The position numbers were made by a program, and so were the translations under genes. DNA of 64,000 nucleotides from NCBI GenBank assembly GCA_021832305.1, contig JAKBLB010000001.1, positions 62,001 to 126,000 of the forward strand, given 5' to 3'. The notes beneath the pieces are model-generated. The model searched no databases. It worked only from the letters and a program-made list of their open reading frames with translations, and was not told where the DNA came from. This document shows, one piece after another, positions 50,995 to 59,828 of this stretch; the stretch's first letter is position 1, and each line of letters starts with the position of its first letter. This DNA comes from Pseudomonadota bacterium (GTDB lineage Bacteria; Pseudomonadota; Gammaproteobacteria; Burkholderiales; Ferrovaceae).

Positions 50995-51567
50995 GTGCCC
51001 TTTGACTGGACCTTGCCCGATCCCCGGTGGCCTGACTTTACGGAACGGACACTCGATTCCGTTCCGCGCTATCGAGGGACCTTGCTGGATGTTCATGAAG
51101 ACCGGGTTCAACTTCCCGACGGCCGGGAAGCCACCCGGGAATATATCCGGCATCAGGGTGCTGCGGCCATCGTTCCCCTGCTCGATGAAAAAACGGTACT
51201 TCTCGAATATCAGTACCGCTACCCCCAACGGCGTCATTACCTTGAAATCCCTGCCGGCAAACTGGATCCCGAGGAGGATCCGCTGAAAGCGGCACAGCGG
51301 GAATTGCAGGAGGAAACCGGGTACCGGGCGAAACGATGGAAAAAACTCATGCGTCTGGATCTGTGCATCGCCTATTCCACGGAGCAGATTACCTATTTTC
51401 TGGCTGAGGACCTTGTTTTCGAAGAAATTCGACGTGATGAGGAAGAATTTCTCGAAACTTTGGCCGTCCCTCTGGAAGAGGCTTGGCGTTGGGTGGAGAC
51501 AGGGCGCATCTGTGATGCTAAAACCGTGGCAGGCCTGTTATGGCTCAAGACGCTATCGCCTACTTGA
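50995..51567 (+). CDS. Nudix hydrolase, ADP-ribose pyrophosphatase-like
   Basis: A 190-residue Nudix protein with a complete box: Gly of PAGKLDPEEDP, then RELQEETGY. Sequence around it (LLEYQYRYPQRRHYLEIPAG) resembles NudF-type ADP-ribose pyrophosphatases. The GTG at 50995 is the likely start, 8 bases after nuoN; its ribosome site is weak (GGGTAA), which suggests coupling. Placement after the NADH dehydrogenase operon would suit clearance of NAD-derived ADP-ribose. The htpG heat-shock-type promoter overlaps its stop codon. Confidence 0.85.
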   Translation: MPFDWTLPDPRWPDFTERTLDSVPRYRGTLLDVHEDRVQLPDGREATREYIRHQGAAAIVPLLDEKTVLLEYQYRYPQRRHYLEIPAGKLDPEEDPLKAAQRELQEETGYRAKRWKKLMRLDLCIAYSTEQITYFLAEDLVFEEIRRDEEEFLETLAVPLEEAWRWVETGRICDAKTVAGLLWLKTLSPT

Positions 51568-51590
51568 AATCGAACTGATTGCCCCCAACT
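51563..51590 (+). promoter_or_regulatory. Sigma-32-like heat-shock promoter of htpG
   Basis: CTTGAAA (51563-51569) matches the RpoH -35 element fully. After 13 bases comes CCCCAACT (51583-51590), matching CCCCATnT at most positions. The initiation point would be about 40 bases before the htpG ATG. The -35 spans the stop codon of the upstream Nudix gene. htpG is a standard RpoH target. Confidence 0.7.
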
Positions 51591-51639
51591 CAGGGGCAAC
51601 GCTGTATTTTTCGTTCAAACCCAAGGATGTGATGAGACC

Positions 51640-53532
51640 ATGAGCCATAAGGAATCCCTGAATTTTCAGACCGAAGTCAAACAGTTGCTGCAGTTGATGA
51701 TCCATTCCTTGTACAGCAACAAGGAAATATTTTTGCGTGAATTGATCTCCAATGCTTCCGATGCCTGCGACAAGTTGCGTTTCGAGGCCATTCAGAACGC
51801 GACCCTGCTGGAAGGTGACCCCGATCTGGCGGTCCATCTGGAAGTTGATAAGGAAGCGCGCACATTGACCATCCGCGACAATGGAGTGGGGATGTCACGG
51901 GAAGAAGTGATCACTAACATCGGGACTATTGCCCGTTCCGGAACCAAGGAATTTCTGGGTAAGTTGTCGGGTGATCAAGCCAAGGATTCTGCGCTGATCG
52001 GGCAGTTCGGGGTTGGTTTCTATTCTTCCTTCATTGTCGCCGACAAGGTGACTTTGACTACCCGCCGGGCTGGGGCGTCAATGTCGGAGGGCGTACAGTG
52101 GGAATCTGCGGGAGACGGCTCTTTCTCCATTGAAACTCTGGACGTACCCATGCGCGGAACCACGGTGACGCTGCACCTCAAGGAAGGAGAAGAAGGGTTT
52201 CTCGATGCCTGGAAGTTACGCGGTATCGTGCGCCGCTACTCTGACCATATCCAGTTACCGATTCGCATGAAAAAAGATCCTGTTCCGCCTCAGGAAGGAG
52301 AGGAAAAGGTCATCAATGAGCCTGAGGAAGAAACGCTCAATCAAGCCAATGCGTTGTGGGCCCGTCCCAAGAACGAAATCACTGAAGAGCAGTATCAGGA
52401 GTTTTATAAGCACGTTTCGCACGACTTCGAGGCTCCTTTGGCCTGGAGTCATGCCCGGGTGGAGGGCAAACAGGAATACACGGAATTACTCTATATTCCG
52501 GCTCGTGCCCCTTTCGATTTGTGGGAGCGCGAACCCCGTCACGGGATCAAGTTATACGTGCGACGTGTTTTTATCATGGAGGATGCCAAGAAACTGGTGC
52601 CTCAATATCTGCGCTTTGTGCGTGGGGTGATCGATTCGGCAGACTTGCCGCTCAATGTGTCCCGTGAAATTCTGCAGGAATCCAAGGACATCGATACGAT
52701 CCGTGCCGGTTGTACGCGCAAGGTTCTGGGGTTGCTCGAAGATCTCGCAGAAAACCAGAAAGAGAAGTATCAACAGTTCTGGAATGAGTTCGGACGTGCA
52801 TTCAAGGAAGGTGCGGGCGAGGAATATGCCAACCGTGAGAAGTGGGCGGGATTATTGCGCTTTTCTACCACCCACACAGACAAACCCGATCAAACCGAGT
52901 CGCTCAAGGACTATATCGGACGCATGAAGGAAGGGCAGGACACCATTTACTATGTGACGGCAGAAAGTTTTGCGGCAGCCAAGAACAGTCCGCACCTGGA
53001 AATTTTCCGTTCCCGTGGGATTGAAGTTCTTCTCTTGTCCGATCGTGTGGATGAGTGGGTCGTGTCCCATCTGGAAAGTTTTGAAGAGAAGAATCTTCAT
53101 TCCGTGGCCAAGGGAGATCTGGATCTGACGAAACTGGGAGTCGAAAAACCCAAGGTGGAAACTTCTGATTCTGAAACTCTGAAGCCCCTGCTGGAGGCCA
53201 TGCAGGGGGCGTTGGGCGAGCAGGTCAAGAGCGTTCGCGTCAGCCAACGGTTGACTGAATCTCCGGCCTGTCTGGTGGTGGAAGAGGGAGATCTGTCAGG
53301 CAACATGGCGCGTTTTCTGAAATCTGTCGGGCAGTCCGTGCCCACCTCCAAGCCCATCCTCGAGATCAACCCCGATCACCGATTGATCCTGCGTCTCAAA
53401 CTGGAAACGGATCAACAGCGTGTTGCAGACTGGAGCCAATTGCTTTTTGATCAGTCTTTGCTGGCCGAAGGCGGGCAACTGGAAGACCCCGCTCAATTCG
53501 TCAAACGTCTCAACCAGTTGATTCTCAATTAA
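51640..53532 (+). CDS. htpG: Chaperone HtpG (bacterial Hsp90)
   Basis: A 630-residue Hsp90 with the N-terminal GHKL ATPase ([49 protein letters not shown]), a middle domain ([13 protein letters not shown]) and a C-terminal dimerisation domain. It assists folding of specific clients in the cytosol. AAGGATG lies upstream of the ATG. A sigma-32-like promoter lies 50-77 bases upstream. A long perfect hairpin follows the stop. Confidence 0.97.
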   Translation: MSHKESLNFQTEVKQLLQLMIHSLYSNKEIFLRELISNASDACDKLRFEAIQNATLLEGDPDLAVHLEVDKEARTLTIRDNGVGMSREEVITNIGTIARSGTKEFLGKLSGDQAKDSALIGQFGVGFYSSFIVADKVTLTTRRAGASMSEGVQWESAGDGSFSIETLDVPMRGTTVTLHLKEGEEGFLDAWKLRGIVRRYSDHIQLPIRMKKDPVPPQEGEEKVINEPEEETLNQANALWARPKNEITEEQYQEFYKHVSHDFEAPLAWSHARVEGKQEYTELLYIPARAPFDLWEREPRHGIKLYVRRVFIMEDAKKLVPQYLRFVRGVIDSADLPLNVSREILQESKDIDTIRAGCTRKVLGLLEDLAENQKEKYQQFWNEFGRAFKEGAGEEYANREKWAGLLRFSTTHTDKPDQTESLKDYIGRMKEGQDTIYYVTAESFAAAKNSPHLEIFRSRGIEVLLLSDRVDEWVVSHLESFEEKNLHSVAKGDLDLTKLGVEKPKVETSDSETLKPLLEAMQGALGEQVKSVRVSQRLTESPACLVVEEGDLSGNMARFLKSVGQSVPTSKPILEINPDHRLILRLKLETDQQRVADWSQLLFDQSLLAEGGQLEDPAQFVKRLNQLILN

Positions 53533-53541
53533 ATACTGCTT

Positions 53542-53569
53542 CCTGGGGAAAGTTCAGGCTTTCCCCAGG
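53542..53569. terminator. Convergent hairpin between htpG and the desaturase-like gene
   Basis: CCTGGGGAAAG (53542-53552) and CTTTCCCCAGG (53559-53569) form a perfect 11-bp stem with a 6-base loop. It overlaps the last codons of the minus-strand gene, whose stop is in the loop. No T-run follows on either strand, so termination efficiency is uncertain; it may instead protect both 3' ends. Confidence 0.5.
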
Positions 53570-54516
53570 GTCAGGGCACGCCAGAGTCGCTGGCAGCCCA
53601 ATCGTTGCTGAGCCCAGAATCCACTTCCATAGTCTCGTCCTTCCTGCTGATCCGCGATGCCTGTGGGCGGCGTCTCTTTTGAAAAATTGGCAGTTCCGAA
53701 AAGGATGTCCCATATCGGGAAGAGTACGGCAAAATTGCAGCTCGATTGACCACTTTCACTGCCCGTGCCTATCCCATGGTGATAGCGATGGTAATGAGGG
53801 CTGACCAGACACCCTTCAAAGGGTCCGAAACGCCAGTCAATGTTGGCATGGGCCAGGCTTTGAAGGATGCGGGGGATCATCATGAGCAGGATGAACTGAC
53901 CCGGTTCCACACCGATGGCCAGACTGAGCAGGGAGAAAAAAGTTGCGGTGAGTACATCATCGAGAAGGTGGGTGCGGTCGTCGGACCAGTAACTCATGGT
54001 TTGCTGGCTGTGATGGACGCCGTGCAAGGCCCACCACCATTCCAGTCGATGCTGGAAGCGGTGCAGCCAGTAGGAAAAAAAATCGATGATGACGAGGTAG
54101 GCAATAAAGGTGGGAAGCGGGCGATTTTCCAGAGGAGGGATGAGGTCTTCCAAGGTATAGGGGATGAATCCATGGAACCGTAACCAGGCATCCAGTTTGA
54201 AAGTGAGGGGCCACATCAGAACGAACATCACGAGGGGGATGAAACCCAGGCGGTGGAGGAGAGTATAGAGAATGTCCACGCGCACCCCGCGCCGCCCAGA
54301 CCAGCGTTCGGCAGGGAAAAGCGCTTCAAGCGGACGAAAAATCAGGATCAGGAGGGCGACTTCTCCCATGCCCACCAGGGCGAACTCCGTGGCATCGAAA
54401 GCCTCCTCCTGATAGGCCAGCAAACCCAGAGGGGGAAGCAGTGGATTGACGCAATGTTCGAAAATCCAGGCCTGGGTCAGCGTAAATCCATTCATGAAAG
54501 TTTCAAACCAGGTCAT
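53554..54516 (-). CDS. Fatty acid hydroxylase / sterol desaturase family membrane protein
   Basis: A 320-residue integral membrane protein with several helices and the di-iron histidine clusters of the family: His152, His156, then H-G-V-H-H (His165, His168, His169), and later HYHRYHH. Relatives hydroxylate or desaturate lipid alkyl chains using O2. The substrate here is unknown; bacterial members act on diverse lipids. It is the last gene of a three-gene operon, 15 bases after the deacetylase-like gene. The start ATG lacks a strong ribosome site. The 3' end carries a hairpin shared with htpG. Confidence 0.82.
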   Translation of the reverse strand: MTWFETFMNGFTLTQAWIFEHCVNPLLPPLGLLAYQEEAFDATEFALVGMGEVALLILIFRPLEALFPAERWSGRRGVRVDILYTLLHRLGFIPLVMFVLMWPLTFKLDAWLRFHGFIPYTLEDLIPPLENRPLPTFIAYLVIIDFFSYWLHRFQHRLEWWWALHGVHHSQQTMSYWSDDRTHLLDDVLTATFFSLLSLAIGVEPGQFILLMMIPRILQSLAHANIDWRFGPFEGCLVSPHYHRYHHGIGTGSESGQSSCNFAVLFPIWDILFGTANFSKETPPTGIADQQEGRDYGSGFWAQQRLGCQRLWRALTLGKA

Positions 54517-54531
54517 GGCACGTGTTCACGC

Positions 54532-55302
54532 TCATTGGCTTGTTTTGGGCAAGGTGGCGAAGCAGAAGCCCCGGGCTTGTAAGCCGGTGATCAGGGGTTC
54601 GAAGACCCGTACAAAAGGATCATGGCGCGAGCGAATACCCAGATGCATCATCAGGATATCACCATCCTTGAGATGAGTCAGGGCCTGATTCAGTAAACGC
54701 GGATTGGGATATTTTTCCGAGGGCAATTCATCTCCCAAAAACCCTGCGGGGGACCAACCCACATGCTGGGGGAAACCACAATCCACGGCCCAGGATGCGG
54801 CGTTGGGGGTGAGACGTCCACCCGGGGCTCGCCAAAGGGGTTCCAGGGATTGCCCCGTGAGTGTCTTGAAGCGTTCATTTACGCGCTGCAGGTTCTGACA
54901 GAACCCTGTTTTGTCGAATTCGCGGGGGGCATGGTCCCCGCCGCGGGTCAGGATGTCGTCTGGGGACAGGTCCTTGACCAAGGTGGCATGAAACCAGGTG
55001 TGATTGCCGAAATGGTGTCCTTCACGCACCCGTGCACGCCAAAAATCGCGCCAACTGTCATCGAGCGCATGGTCTCCGCGCCAGGTGGGTTCATTGGCCA
55101 CGAAAAAGGTGGCCTTGACCTGGTGTCGCTGCAAGATCGTGGCGATGGTGTCTGCGGCCTGCATGGATCCCGTGTCCAGGGTCAGGTACAGGGTGCCGCG
55201 GCATGCGGGGGAAGGAAGGGGGGCGGAGGATCCCGCGCTCCACACCGAGGGGCTCGAGAGGATCAAGGCAATACTGCACCGCAGGGCCAGTCGACGACTC
55301 AT
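54532..55302 (-). CDS. Secreted NodB-like polysaccharide deacetylase, atypical metal site
   Basis: A 256-residue protein with a signal peptide (MSRRLALRCSIALILSS, cleavage near VWSAG) and a NodB/CE4-like fold. Motif 1 reads TLDTG (Asp43, Thr44) in place of the usual T-F/Y-D-D-G, so the metal-binding second Asp is missing. Motif 2 keeps the His pair HTWFH (His101, His105), motif 3 is RAPGG and the last motif is ILMMHLG. It may deacetylate a periplasmic or surface glycan with altered chemistry, or only bind it. It lies 14 bases after the propeller gene and 15 before the hydroxylase-like gene. Confidence 0.8.
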   Translation of the reverse strand: MSRRLALRCSIALILSSPSVWSAGSSAPLPSPACRGTLYLTLDTGSMQAADTIATILQRHQVKATFFVANEPTWRGDHALDDSWRDFWRARVREGHHFGNHTWFHATLVKDLSPDDILTRGGDHAPREFDKTGFCQNLQRVNERFKTLTGQSLEPLWRAPGGRLTPNAASWAVDCGFPQHVGWSPAGFLGDELPSEKYPNPRLLNQALTHLKDGDILMMHLGIRSRHDPFVRVFEPLITGLQARGFCFATLPKTSQ

Positions 55303-55316
55303 GGGGACATCATTCC

Positions 55317-56273
55317 TTACTGGCGCGCGGCGTGATGTTCAAAGAAAATGCCATGGGGCGACTTGCCCACGGGAATGGTGCGGACCACCTTATCCGTGGA
55401 CAGATCGACTACGCTGACCTGACGGATCCAGCGATTGGTGATCCATAGTTCCTTGCCGTCTGCCGATACTTCCATGTCATCGGGGCCTCCGGGTACGGGA
55501 AAGGTTTTGGTGATGGTGAGCGTCTGGGTATCGATGATGGAGACGGTGTCTCCGGAACGATTGCCGACAAAGATATGGCGCCCGTCTCCTTCGGGCATGA
55601 AGTTATGCGTGCCTTTGCCTGCAGGAATATGTTTGATGATCTGGGCGGTTTTGTAATCCACCACGGCGACTTCATTCAGTCCCATGACGCCCACCAGCAG
55701 ATGTTTTCCATCAGGGGTCAGAATCACGCCGGCAGGCGTTTTTCCAATGGGAATGACCCACTTGACCGCGCGGGTCAGGAGGTCGATGGCCGCCAATTGG
55801 TCGCTACCCTGCAGGGTGACGAAGACCGTGGAACTGTCCGGGCTGAAGGCCATGTGGCTGGGCATGGAGGCCAATTCAAAACGCTTGACCAGATGGAAAT
55901 CGCGGGCATCATAGACATCCACTCGATCCAGACGCAGTGAATTGGCGACGAACCAACGTTTGTCGGGGCTGAAGCCGATCTGGTAGGGGTCGCTGATGCG
56001 GGGCAGGCGGCGTAGGATGTCGCCCGTTTTTGGGTCCAGGAAGACCAGATCGTTGCTCACGGCATTGGCCACGATGAGGGCGCTGTTGTCCGGCAAACTC
56101 ATCAGATGATGGGGTTCGCGACCCACGTAAAAGTGATCGATGGGCTGATAACTCTGGCGATCGATGCGGGTGATGGTGCCTTCTCCCGAATTGAGCACGA
56201 CGACGACCTCCGCGCGGCAGGTCAATGCCGTCAGAGAAAAAAGTGTCAACACTGTCATCAATAGGGTGCGCAT
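55317..56273 (-). CDS. Periplasmic YVTN/YncE-like beta-propeller protein
   Basis: A 318-residue protein with a signal peptide (MRTLLMTVLTLFSLTALTCRA) and about seven repeating blades of the form V-x-V-x-D-x-x-T-x-x-x-x-x-x-I-P-V-G, with motifs such as VVVLNSGEGTITRID, VAVVDYKTAQIIKHIPAG and VSIIDTQTLTITKTFPV. Such propellers serve as binding platforms; catalytic roles are not evident. It is the first gene of the minus-strand trio and diverges from the zinc-ribbon Nudix gene over about 148 bases, which must hold the promoter. Its function is unknown. Confidence 0.82.
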   Translation of the reverse strand: MRTLLMTVLTLFSLTALTCRAEVVVVLNSGEGTITRIDRQSYQPIDHFYVGREPHHLMSLPDNSALIVANAVSNDLVFLDPKTGDILRRLPRISDPYQIGFSPDKRWFVANSLRLDRVDVYDARDFHLVKRFELASMPSHMAFSPDSSTVFVTLQGSDQLAAIDLLTRAVKWVIPIGKTPAGVILTPDGKHLLVGVMGLNEVAVVDYKTAQIIKHIPAGKGTHNFMPEGDGRHIFVGNRSGDTVSIIDTQTLTITKTFPVPGGPDDMEVSADGKELWITNRWIRQVSVVDLSTDKVVRTIPVGKSPHGIFFEHHAARQ

Positions 56274-56421
56274 GGGTTAAAATCCGGGGGTGATCGTAGA
56301 TCCACTCGTGGTGGTGAGGTGACGGGCCATTGTATGAAATCCCAAGACCTTTCGGTTTGATCCAGGTCAGGCCTACACGCCATGCTTCCATTCTACCATT
56401 TTCAAAGAGGATGGCTTTGGC

Positions 56422-56961
56422 ATGAATTACTGTTCCAGTTGTGGCGTGCGGGTTTTGACCCAGGTCCCGGAGGGAGATCATCTGCCCCGTCAGGTTTGTC
56501 CCAGTTGCCATACCATCCACTACAGCAACCCAAAAGTTTTGGTGGGGGCCATTCCCGTCTGGGAAAGAAAAATTTTGCTGTGTCGGAGGGCCATTGCACC
56601 CCGTGAAGGCTACTGGACCATGCCTTCCGGTTTTATGGAGAACGGGGAGACGCTGCAGATGGGCGCAGCACGCGAAACCTTCGAGGAATCCCAGGCCAGG
56701 GTGACCATCGAAGATCTGATGTCGGTGATCAACATTGCCGCCCATAATCAGGTCCATGTCATTTTCCGGGCAAGGATGGACAGTCCCGAGCATGGCGTCA
56801 CACTGGAGAGTAGTGAGGTACGCTTCTTTGAAGAAGCAGAGATTCCCTGGGCTGACCTGGCCTTTCGCACGGTGACTCAGGCGCTGACCCATTTTGTGGA
56901 GGATCGTCAGCGCAACCAGCGCACCTTGCACCTGGTCGATCTCGAAACGACACGCCCTTGA
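56422..56961 (+). CDS. Zinc-ribbon Nudix hydrolase
   Basis: A 179-residue protein with an N-terminal zinc ribbon (CSSC at 4-7 and CPSC at 26-29) and a Nudix domain. The box reads G-F-M-E-N-G-E then RETFEESQ, so the usual Gly after the glutamates is replaced by Gln. NudC-like NADH/NAD-cap pyrophosphatases have a comparable ribbon, but this protein is shorter. The substrate is not predictable. rlmD follows after 31 bases on the same strand. AGAGGA lies upstream of the ATG. Confidence 0.82.
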   Translation: MNYCSSCGVRVLTQVPEGDHLPRQVCPSCHTIHYSNPKVLVGAIPVWERKILLCRRAIAPREGYWTMPSGFMENGETLQMGAARETFEESQARVTIEDLMSVINIAAHNQVHVIFRARMDSPEHGVTLESSEVRFFEEAEIPWADLAFRTVTQALTHFVEDRQRNQRTLHLVDLETTRP

Positions 56962-56992
56962 GGGGGCTTTGGCAAGAAGGGGAAGAGAAGGG

Positions 56993-58294
56993 ATGGAGGT
57001 GGTATTACAGATCGAGGGCCTGGACCATGAGGCGCAGGGCATTGCGCGTCATGAAGGGAAAGTGGTCTTCGTGGATGGAGCGTTGCCGGGTGAGACGGTG
57101 CGCGCCGAAATCAAGCGGCGCAGATCCCATTTCGATCAGGCGGAATTGCGCGCAGTTCTGGTTCCGGGGCCCAGTCGGACGGAACCTCGTTGTCCCCACT
57201 TTGGGCATTGTGGCGGGTGCAACATGCAACATGCCGATCCTGCGGCACAAATTGCTTACAAACAACGGATTCTCGAGGATAACCTGGCGCGGATCGGCAA
57301 GGTTCGTCCCGATGCCTTGTGGGCACCCGTACAGGGCCCGGATTGGGGATATCGGCAACGGGCGCGATTGTCGGTACGCTGGCTGGCCAAAAAAGGTCGG
57401 ATGCTGGTGGGGTTTCATGAGAAACGGTCCAGTTTCGTGGCGGATATGGACACCTGTGCCATCCTCCCCCCAGCCGTGTCCACGCTTTTGGTTCCCCTGC
57501 GCAACCTGATCCTGGAACTGACCGTGCGTGAACGTTTGCCCCAGATCGAAGTGGCGCAGAGCAAAGGCCTGCTGGTTCTGGTATTACGCCTGCTGGAGTT
57601 GCCCACAGAGGAGGACAAAGTCAAAATGCGCGCCTTTTCGGACCGGCACGGGGTGCAACTTTGGTGGCAGACCAGGGGGCCCGATACGGCGCGTCCCTTC
57701 TATCCCCTCGAGCGACCCGGTCTGGTTTATCATCTCGATGAATTTGACGTGGAAATCCCCTTTGGGCCTACCGAATTCACTCAAGTGAACAGCGCTGTCA
57801 ATCGTGTGCTGGTGGGTAGAGCAGTGCGTCTGTTGGATCCCCAACCCGAAGAACGGGTGCTGGATTTGTTCTGTGGCCTTGGAAACTTTACCTTGGCGTT
57901 GGCCCGGCGGGGTGCTCAGGTCCTGGGGATTGAAGGAAACCCGGCCCTGGTGGATCGGGCTTGTCAAAATGCCGCGCATAACGGACTTGAGAAGAAAACC
58001 CGATTTCAGACCACCAATTTGTTTGAAGTGGATGAATCCACAGTGACGGGTTGGGGGAGGCAAGACAAATGGTTGATCGATCCGCCGCGGGATGGAGCCA
58101 TCAATCTGGTCAAGGCCATCGGGACCGAGGGGCCCCGGCGCATTGTCTACGTTTCCTGCAGTCCGGCCACCCTGGCGCGGGATGCCGGGGTACTGGTGCA
58201 TCGGCACGGCTATCGGCTGAAGGGGGCAGGGGTGTTCAATATGTTTCCCCACACCGCCCATGTGGAATCTCTCACCCTGTTTGAACGGGAGTGA
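56993..58294 (+). CDS. rlmD: 23S rRNA (uracil(1939)-C5)-methyltransferase
   Basis: A 433-residue RumA/RlmD with an N-terminal TRAM domain (QIEGLDHEAQGIARHEGKVV), the [4Fe-4S] ligands Cys67, Cys73, Cys76 and Cys155, a SAM-binding LDLFCGLGNFTLALAR, and the catalytic Cys in VSCSPATLARD (about Cys389). It methylates U1939 of 23S rRNA at C5. GGAAGAGAAGGG precedes the ATG at 56993; upstream in-frame sequence belongs to the Nudix gene in another frame. It converges with the Bax-inhibitor-1 gene. Confidence 0.94.
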   Translation: MEVVLQIEGLDHEAQGIARHEGKVVFVDGALPGETVRAEIKRRRSHFDQAELRAVLVPGPSRTEPRCPHFGHCGGCNMQHADPAAQIAYKQRILEDNLARIGKVRPDALWAPVQGPDWGYRQRARLSVRWLAKKGRMLVGFHEKRSSFVADMDTCAILPPAVSTLLVPLRNLILELTVRERLPQIEVAQSKGLLVLVLRLLELPTEEDKVKMRAFSDRHGVQLWWQTRGPDTARPFYPLERPGLVYHLDEFDVEIPFGPTEFTQVNSAVNRVLVGRAVRLLDPQPEERVLDLFCGLGNFTLALARRGAQVLGIEGNPALVDRACQNAAHNGLEKKTRFQTTNLFEVDESTVTGWGRQDKWLIDPPRDGAINLVKAIGTEGPRRIVYVSCSPATLARDAGVLVHRHGYRLKGAGVFNMFPHTAHVESLTLFERE

Positions 58295-58314
58295 AAAAAA
58301 GGGCAGACCCTTCC
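58294..58314 (-). terminator. Intrinsic terminator of the Bax-inhibitor-1 family gene
   Basis: Read on the minus strand, AAGGG-TCTG-CCCTT is followed by an unbroken run of T (the A-run at 58294-58300 on the plus strand). It is a short stem but in the right place, about 30 bases after the stop of the minus-strand gene. The A-run overlaps the rlmD stop codon. Confidence 0.6.
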
Positions 58315-58344
58315 GGATCTACCCTGTATTGGAAGAACCGTCGA

Positions 58345-59034
58345 CTAGCGACGATCCCCGCCGAATATTCCGAGCAATTGCAGGAGGCTGACGAATATAT
58401 TGTAGATATTGACGTACAGGCTCAGGGTTGCGGTGATGTAATTGGTTTCTCCTCCATGAACGATGGCGCTGATATTGAACAGAATCATCAACGAAGAGAA
58501 TAGCATGAACGCACCGCACAGGACCACCTGAAAGAGGGGCAGTTGCAGGAAGATATTGGCGATCACGGCCACCATCAAGACCACGGCCCCCACGGCCAGG
58601 AACTGGGCCATGCCGGTGAAGTTGCGTCGGGTGGTGCTGGCCACGGCCGACAGGGTGAAGAACACGGCAGCGGTTCCTCCGGCAGCCAGGGAGACCAGTT
58701 GGGCTCCGTTACGGAAAGCCAGGGTAAATTGAAGCAAAGGTCCCAGCATGACGCCCATGACGAAGGTCAGGAGCAGGAGCAGATAGACGCCGGTGGTACT
58801 GTAACGATTGGCCTCGATGGCGTAAAAGAGGCCATAGATGGCGCCCAGAAACAACAAACTGGTCAGCATGGGGCTGGCTGCCATGAAGGCGAAACTCAGA
58901 TTGAGACCCACCAGGGCGCCAATGGCCGTTGGAATGAGGGACAAGCCCAATAACCAGTAGGTATTGCGCAACACGCGGTGTTGCAGCGAATCCAGTTGGC
59001 CTGCTTGGTTGTAGACGTTATACTCTCGTTGCAT
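58345..59034 (-). CDS. Bax inhibitor-1 / YccA family membrane protein
   Basis: A 229-residue protein with seven predicted hydrophobic helices and a C-terminal FVSLLQLLGIFGGDRR. The N-terminus MQREYNVYNQ and the helix carrying VLRNTYWLLGLSLIPTAIG are typical of the bacterial YccA/UPF0005 group. E. coli YccA binds FtsH and moderates its proteolysis; other members are pH-gated calcium leak channels. AAGGAGT lies 8 bases before the ATG at 59034, which fixes the start. ftsH is also in the window at 22 kb. It diverges from tRNA-Ser. Confidence 0.9.
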   Translation of the reverse strand: MQREYNVYNQAGQLDSLQHRVLRNTYWLLGLSLIPTAIGALVGLNLSFAFMAASPMLTSLLFLGAIYGLFYAIEANRYSTTGVYLLLLLTFVMGVMLGPLLQFTLAFRNGAQLVSLAAGGTAAVFFTLSAVASTTRRNFTGMAQFLAVGAVVLMVAVIANIFLQLPLFQVVLCGAFMLFSSLMILFNISAIVHGGETNYITATLSLYVNIYNIFVSLLQLLGIFGGDRR

Positions 59035-59203
59035 GGTGTCAGACTCCTTCAATAATCCCCTGTACGCAGGGTTCACCCCACTAAGACAATGCCGGAAAGG
59101 AGAAGTTGCAAGATCCATTCCTGCTTCGTTCCTCCTGTCCCATAGATGGGGGCGAGGTAAAGATACCACAAGTGGGGGAGGAGCGTGGTATCCTAGCGCA
59201 CTC

Positions 59204-59235
59204 AAAAAAGCGAACCTGTCTCCCCAGCCGGTTCG
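59204..59235 (-). terminator. Weak minus-strand terminator-like hairpin upstream of tRNA-Ser
   Basis: On the minus strand CGAACC (59230-59235) pairs with GGTTCG (59211-59216) across a 13-base loop, followed by C and TTTTTT (59204-59209). It would stop antisense transcription coming from the HEPN/MNT side before the Bax-inhibitor gene. The stem is short and the loop long. Confidence 0.3.
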
Positions 59236-59247
59236 TTCTCAACCAAC

Positions 59248-59335
59248 GGAAGCGTGGCCGAGCGGTTTAAGGCACTGGTCTTGAAAACCAGCGATGGGAA
59301 ACCATCCGTGAGTTCGAATCTCACCGCTTCCGCCA
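59248..59335 (+). tRNA. tRNA-Ser(UGA)
   Basis: The acceptor arms GGAAGCG (59248-59254) and CGCTTCC (59325-59331) pair perfectly, followed by discriminator G and an encoded CCA. The anticodon arm CTGGT-CTTGAAA-ACCAG gives anticodon TGA (UGA). The variable arm GATGGGAAACCATC is the long class II type. The DNA downstream looks accessory, a common situation next to tRNA genes. Confidence 0.97.
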
Positions 59336-59828
59336 TGACTATTTTTATCTGATTGAATTTCAAAGGTTTCTTCAGAAAATAGAAAACAGCCCGCCCAAAA
59401 TAAAACGCTTGGGATAGATTATGTGGGACGATATGGGATCATCGTTACTTGGTAACCGTGTGGTTTCTGCCGAATTTAGTCACGCGTGCTGTGCTGGCGC
59501 TCTTGGGGTGACTTGGTGCACACAAGCCTGCGGCGTTTTTCAGGGATTCTATCGCCCCCCGGTGCATCGTTTCATCCCCCACCATGGTTCCGAATCTGTC
59601 TTCGAACCGGTTTTGCTGCTTGGAGGCCGGTTTCCTGAGCGCGGTTTTATGCGCGCCTCTCGAACATCTCGAATACACAACACTTTTCGATATTCGAATG
59701 GTCTTCCGGCACACAGATACGCAAGACGTTACGGATACCCAAAATTCTGCTGTCTCTGTTGTCTGTTTGCAGGTCGTGATCGCTGACGAACAGAAGCCCG
59801 AAACGGAACGGATGGAAGCGTCGGACGG
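59336..59828. other. Gene-poor region after tRNA-Ser, possible gene remnant
   Basis: These 493 bases start AT-rich and contain no gene that I recognise. A minus-strand frame of 89 codons (59445-59714) ends in ARVTKFGRNHTVTK. A plus-strand frame (59421-59786) covers the same DNA. Neither has a good ribosome site. The region includes one copy of the inverted 27-bp repeat (about 59718-59744). The composition could reflect degraded coding sequence or an intergenic repeat. Confidence 0.4.
59718..59744 (+). repeat. Left copy of inverted 27-bp repeat
   Basis: The core 59722-59744 (starting CAAGACGTTACGG and ending ATACCCAAAA) is identical to the reverse complement of 63932-63954. Adding four upstream bases gives 26/27 identity. 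The two copies face each other 4.2 kb apart and bracket the MNT, HEPN, cNMP-domain and copper ATPase genes. No other copy was seen in the window. Confidence 0.8.
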
